A stretch of 63,341 bases of DNA. Origin: Oscillospiraceae bacterium. GTDB lineage: Bacteria; Bacillota; Clostridia; Oscillospirales; Oscillospiraceae. Positions 60,671-63,341 of the stretch are shown here, one piece after another (the first letter of the stretch is position 1; every line of letters begins with the position of its first letter). Position numbers and translations under genes: made by a program. The DNA lies in NCBI GenBank assembly GCA_022800525.1, contig JAAWQM010000008.1, positions 1 through 63,341 on the forward strand, in the 5' to 3' direction. The notes under the pieces were generated by a model. That model was given only the letters and a program-made list of their open reading frames with translations, was not told the DNA's origin and made no database searches.

Positions 60671-60861
60671 TCCGCTCCCTCCTCTCCAGCGTCTCCGGTG
60701 TGGATAAAGTTTACATATCCCCGCCGATACTCCTCCAGATAAATCACCAACTCGTAGAATCCCATGCGGCTGGCAATCACCTGCACTGTGCGGGTGTCGA
60801 GCATATTCGTCTCGCCAGTAGCCCGCACCGCCAAAATCTGCTTTCTCACAGTTTTGTCCAT
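60667..60861 (-). CDS. DUF5049-like small protein
   Basis: The 64-residue protein reads VRKQILAVRATGETNMLDTR ... FYELVIYLEEYRRGYVNFI, the pattern of DUF5049 proteins found in Firmicute phages and ICEs. Function unknown. It overlaps the preceding cyclotransferase gene by 16 nt and the next gene by 4 nt. Confidence 0.8.
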   Translation of the reverse strand: MDKTVRKQILAVRATGETNMLDTRTVQVIASRMGFYELVIYLEEYRRGYVNFIHTGDAGEEGAE

Positions 60862-61313
60862 TCTGCTGCCTCCTTCGAGTCGCTCACGGCTTTCGCCAAA
60901 ATGCTGCCGTCGAACCCCGCGCTCTTATAGCCTTCGCGGATGGTGTTGAGGTAGCCCAGAGAGGGCGTGCCGTAAGGATGTCCGGCCTCGTTCATGATGT
61001 AGACCATGGCGTAGACCCGTCTGCCATTCACAGTGAGCCGCAGAGTTTCTTTGTGGTAGAGATGCGGCCACCCTTCATAGCGATCAAGCGCCCGCTCATC
61101 CTGGGGCTGAATCCGCCAGATGAGCACTGGGACTTCACAGCCCCGCTCCCGCTCGACTGTCGCCACGGCTCCGCCGTTCCCGCCCCGGAACCACAGCCGC
61201 CAGCCACGCAAAGTAGCCGTTCCCACCACTTCCGCTGTCGGACAGCGGTGCGCCATCTGCTCCAGATTGAGGTTGGAGCCGTAGGCGATGTAAAGCCTGT
61301 CTTTAGGTTTCAT
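60846..61313 (-). CDS. AIG2-like gamma-glutamylcyclotransferase family protein
   Basis: The 155-residue protein carries the YIAYGSNLN substrate-binding motif and VYAMVYIMN. Family members cleave gamma-glutamyl amides to 5-oxoproline, and the catalytic Glu would lie near LDRYEGWP. Paired with an amidoligase (overlap 11 nt), it could remove what the amidoligase adds. It starts at 61313; an earlier in-frame Met lies in the amidoligase gene. Confidence 0.85.
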   Translation of the reverse strand: MKPKDRLYIAYGSNLNLEQMAHRCPTAEVVGTATLRGWRLWFRGGNGGAVATVERERGCEVPVLIWRIQPQDERALDRYEGWPHLYHKETLRLTVNGRRVYAMVYIMNEAGHPYGTPSLGYLNTIREGYKSAGFDGSILAKAVSDSKEAAEWTKL

Positions 61314-62250
61314 TATTCTGTCCTCCATTTCTGATGTGGCTGCGCACATTCTCGCGGGAACCATATCGCCAGGCGGCGTTGCCAGACAAATGCTGGTAAA
61401 GATGTTCCCGACAGTTCTTGAACTCATCGCCAATAAAACCGATCCGGTTGAGATAAGTTCTCATGGCGAACCGTTCGTTTTCTTCCTGGACTTTCCGGTA
61501 GCTGGCGCTCTTTTGCGTTAGTGCCTGATGATTGAGCGCCAGGGCTAACACGACATACGCCCGGATTTTCCCAGCGTGAAGTGTGCCGTTGAACCCTCTG
61601 AGCTCCACCGTGTAATGTCCGTGGAAGAAACTGTGGAGATTGAGAAAATGGTAGCGGCTGTTGTGGTAGTGCTGGTTGCGGTTTTCCCGATAGCCCTCAT
61701 ACCAGATATTCTCTATATCGGCAAAGGTTTTGGGCTTCGTCTGATTCAGCCGATGAACCAGCCAGGTGTCCATTTTCTTACAGTAGCGCATCCGCTCCGG
61801 TTCAATCTGTAAAGCCTTGTAGAACAAATCGTTATGACTGGCGATAATGTTCACGAAGTTGCGAATGCTCCGAGGCGTATGGTTGGAGCCGTCCAGATGG
61901 ATGTGGATGCCGCAGGACGGGTTGGCAAACCCGCCAGCTTTGCGGAGCCTTCGCACCAGCCCTTGTAGCGTGTCGATGTCCTCCCGGTAAAGTAACACCG
62001 GGCTAACCAGTTCCACGCTATACTTTCTGGATGCGTCGACGATACGGCCTTCGCTCCGATGCTGACAGGTGAGACTGCCGTCATACATGAACTTCCAGAC
62101 CCGCCCGTCCCGCGCTATGATTTGATAGGTGTCGTAGTAGTCGCCAAGTTTGGAGATGGTGCCGCCCAGATATTTCGCGGCAACCTTCGCCGCTTGGCAG
62201 CGGGTAATGCCCGTGAACTCAATTTCGATGCCAAAATGATTGGTAAACAA
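61303..62250 (-). CDS. Amidoligase-family protein (GCS/COOH-NH2 ligase-like)
   Basis: The 315-residue protein has the amidoligase signatures FGIEIEFTG (residues 6-14), SCGIHIHLD and YTVELRGFNGTLHAGKI, related to gamma-glutamylcysteine synthetase-type carboxylate-amine ligases. It is predicted to use ATP to form an amide bond on an unknown peptide or amino acid. The C-terminal 60 residues (FAMRTYLNRIGFIGDE ... LSGNAAW) resemble those of the virulence-related protein downstream. The start is TTG at 62250 with AAAGGAGG 9 nt upstream. Confidence 0.85.
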   Translation of the reverse strand: MFTNHFGIEIEFTGITRCQAAKVAAKYLGGTISKLGDYYDTYQIIARDGRVWKFMYDGSLTCQHRSEGRIVDASRKYSVELVSPVLLYREDIDTLQGLVRRLRKAGGFANPSCGIHIHLDGSNHTPRSIRNFVNIIASHNDLFYKALQIEPERMRYCKKMDTWLVHRLNQTKPKTFADIENIWYEGYRENRNQHYHNSRYHFLNLHSFFHGHYTVELRGFNGTLHAGKIRAYVVLALALNHQALTQKSASYRKVQEENERFAMRTYLNRIGFIGDEFKNCREHLYQHLSGNAAWRYGSRENVRSHIRNGGQNNET

Positions 62251-62478
62251 CTGTTTTGCCCTCCTTTCGTTCTTGTGCGTGTGGTTGTTCAGAGGACATC
62301 CACGGATGCGCCTCTGAACGAATGTGCACCGTGGTTGCCAGATTTGTTTACCGAGTTAGCCTCCTTTCTTGTGTTATGTGTTTCCGCTGGCAGTGGTCAT
62401 CTGTTGGCGATACGGATAACCACTGCGTTACGGAAACACTTGGAAGGTGTATGACCGACCCACAGATGGGCGGCGCGA

Positions 62479-62649
62479 TCAGGCCATATCGTCCCTCTTG
62501 GTCTCTTCTAACTTTTTCTGCTCCAGAAGTTGTTTGGCGGCAGCTATAAACACCAGTCCCATTTTCTTGATGTCAGGGTCCTCCCTAAACTCTGGTGTGA
62601 CTTTAACCGGATGAGATCCTCGCGGTCGTCCCCGCTTTCTTTTCTCCAT
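62479..62649 (-). CDS. 56-residue AT-hook-like protein
   Basis: The small frame begins MEKRKRGRPRGSHP and continues with a helical Lys/Glu-rich part (KQLLEQKKLEETKRDDMA). GRPRG is the core of the AT-hook motif, which binds the minor groove of AT-rich DNA. GGAGG lies 6-8 nt upstream of the ATG at 62649, and the methyltransferase stop overlaps that ATG, indicating coupling. I do not recognise a named family. Confidence 0.7.
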   Translation of the reverse strand: MEKRKRGRPRGSHPVKVTPEFREDPDIKKMGLVFIAAAKQLLEQKKLEETKRDDMA

Positions 62650-63341
62650 CACGCCTCCTCCTTTTCCACCTTTTCTGGCGATTCTGGAGCATTTTGGGCA
62701 GCTTTATCTGTGGAGGCAGATACTTTAGCGGAATCTTCCTGCCGCGCCCCGTTCGGCTTTCTATGCGCTTCAGCGGCTATCCGGTCCTCCGCCAGCTTAC
62801 AAAACACCGGGTTGATCTCCACACCGATATAGTGTCTGTCGTTGCGTTTGGCGGCGAGACCAGTGGTGCCGCTGCCAAAGAACGGGTCGAGCACCGCCCC
62901 TCCAACCGGACAGCCCGCCAGAATACAAGTTTCTGCCAGCTGCGGCGGAAAGGTCGCAAAGTGTGCGCCAGAGTAGGACGAGGTGTTAATGTGCCAGACA
63001 TCCCGCTTGTTGCGGTGGGTCGGCAGTTCTTCCTCAGAAACACCAGCCTCACGAGGGCGATTGATAGCCTGTAAGGTCTGCCCCGGCACCCGTTCAGCAT
63101 ATTTATTGCTGCCGCTGCGTCCACTGCGCATCCTGACCAGTGTCGAGGGCGCGATTGGTTCGGCAATAGCGGCGCGGTCAAAATAATAGTTCTTGGATTT
63201 GCTCAGTTGGAAAATGTGTTCATAACTTCGGCTACAGCGGTCGGTGACGCTCTCTGGCATGGCGTTGCCCTTCTCCCAAATGATGTTGCTGCGCAGATAC
63301 CAGCCATCGCTCCGAAGCGCCAAGGCCAGCCGCCACGGGAT
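62649..63341 (-). CDS. DNA methyltransferase (N6A/N4C, beta-like), truncated by the window
   Basis: The reading frame is open to the window edge; the visible 230 residues contain SNIIWEKGNAMPESV, YEHIFQLSKS, a variable target region, VWHINTSS and the motif I DPFFGSGTTGLAAKRNDRHYIGVE near the C-terminus. That order (catalytic motif first, SAM motif last) is the beta-class arrangement; the DPPY/SPPY catalytic motif lies beyond the edge. The tail after about residue 190 is low-complexity. No restriction enzyme gene is visible, so protection or regulation of the element is likely. Confidence 0.87.
   Translation of the reverse strand: MPWRLALALRSDGWYLRSNIIWEKGNAMPESVTDRCSRSYEHIFQLSKSKNYYFDRAAIAEPIAPSTLVRMRSGRSGSNKYAERVPGQTLQAINRPREAGVSEEELPTHRNKRDVWHINTSSYSGAHFATFPPQLAETCILAGCPVGGAVLDPFFGSGTTGLAAKRNDRHYIGVEINPVFCKLAEDRIAAEAHRKPNGARQEDSAKVSASTDKAAQNAPESPEKVEKEEA

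Larger units (their letters stand above)
57921..63341. mobile_element. Left end of an integrative element or prophage in tRNA-Val
   Basis: All genes are on the minus strand and read toward the tRNA. They are of accessory type: serine recombinase, a virulence-related-type gene, DUF5049, AIG2-like cyclotransferase, amidoligase, AT-hook-like protein and DNA methyltransferase. Base composition is less GC-rich than the neighbouring host DNA. The right end lies beyond the window, so ICE and prophage cannot be distinguished; this gene set is typical of clostridial prophages near packaging modules. Confidence 0.75.

Noticed and set aside
62251-62478. Small gene between AT-hook protein and amidoligase
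   Set aside because: An AAGGAGG site near 62360 is followed by no usable start codon at correct spacing.

Overview
The window looks like part of a chromosome from a GC-rich anaerobic gut Clostridium of the Oscillospiraceae type (Flavonifractor/Oscillibacter/Lawsonibacter-like). The reasons are Gram-positive signals (AGGAGG ribosome sites, T-box leader, guanine-class riboswitch, TelA/XpaC, LCP, CpsBCD), strictly anaerobic enzymes (ferredoxin-dependent 2-oxoacid oxidoreductase, radical SAM proteins, rubrerythrin) and Opp/DUF885 peptide metabolism. The genus is an inference; no rRNA gene is present.

Layout. 1-320: tRNA-Leu(CAG) with a consensus promoter and terminators. 322-10406 (minus): one co-directional block, starting at an Ile-like T-box leader and an HTH-cupin-acyl-CoA synthetase fusion, then a ParA-like ATPase, two acetyltransferases, a four-subunit VOR-type 2-oxoacid:ferredoxin oxidoreductase, a nucleoside phosphorylase, a nitrilase-family amidase and a branched-chain aminotransferase. 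Read together, these genes could build isoleucine/valine/leucine from branched-chain fatty acids by reductive carboxylation, or run the same steps as amino-acid fermentation. 10451-12656 (minus): larC-larB. 12689-15469 (minus): two radical SAM genes flanking mutY. 15537-18911 (minus): xpaC-small membrane protein-telA-TPM operon. 19137-23083 (plus): small membrane protein, AprA/fumarate-reductase-like flavoprotein with its ferredoxin, and an M42 peptidase. 23132-32411 (minus): oppABCDF, a DUF885/M6 double metallopeptidase, and an array of overlapping palindromes upstream of oppA. 32467-37573: DUF3899 protein, SEC-C protein, rubrerythrin and an orphan phage-baseplate/collagen-like gene.

37662-55055 (plus) is a long surface-glycan locus: a PilT-like ATPase, CpsC/CpsD/CpsB regulation, a sortase-B relative that has lost its catalytic His and Cys, a secreted membrane-anchored protein, an LCP ligase, a PglF/PglE/PglC/PglD set expected to make and load UDP-di-N-acetylbacillosamine, a UDP-sugar dehydrogenase, two glycosyltransferases, a Wzy-like polymerase and a Wzx-like flippase. 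55121-57778: a DUF4349 lipoprotein, then a guanine-class riboswitch in front of guanine deaminase.

57844-63341: tRNA-Val(GAC) is the insertion point of a mobile element that continues beyond the window. Its large serine recombinase reads through the tRNA antisense. Behind it lie a frameshifted phage-type 'virulence-related' gene, DUF5049, an AIG2-like cyclotransferase, an amidoligase, a 56-residue AT-hook-like protein and a DNA methyltransferase cut by the window edge. No CRISPR array, rRNA operon or complete insertion sequence was seen.
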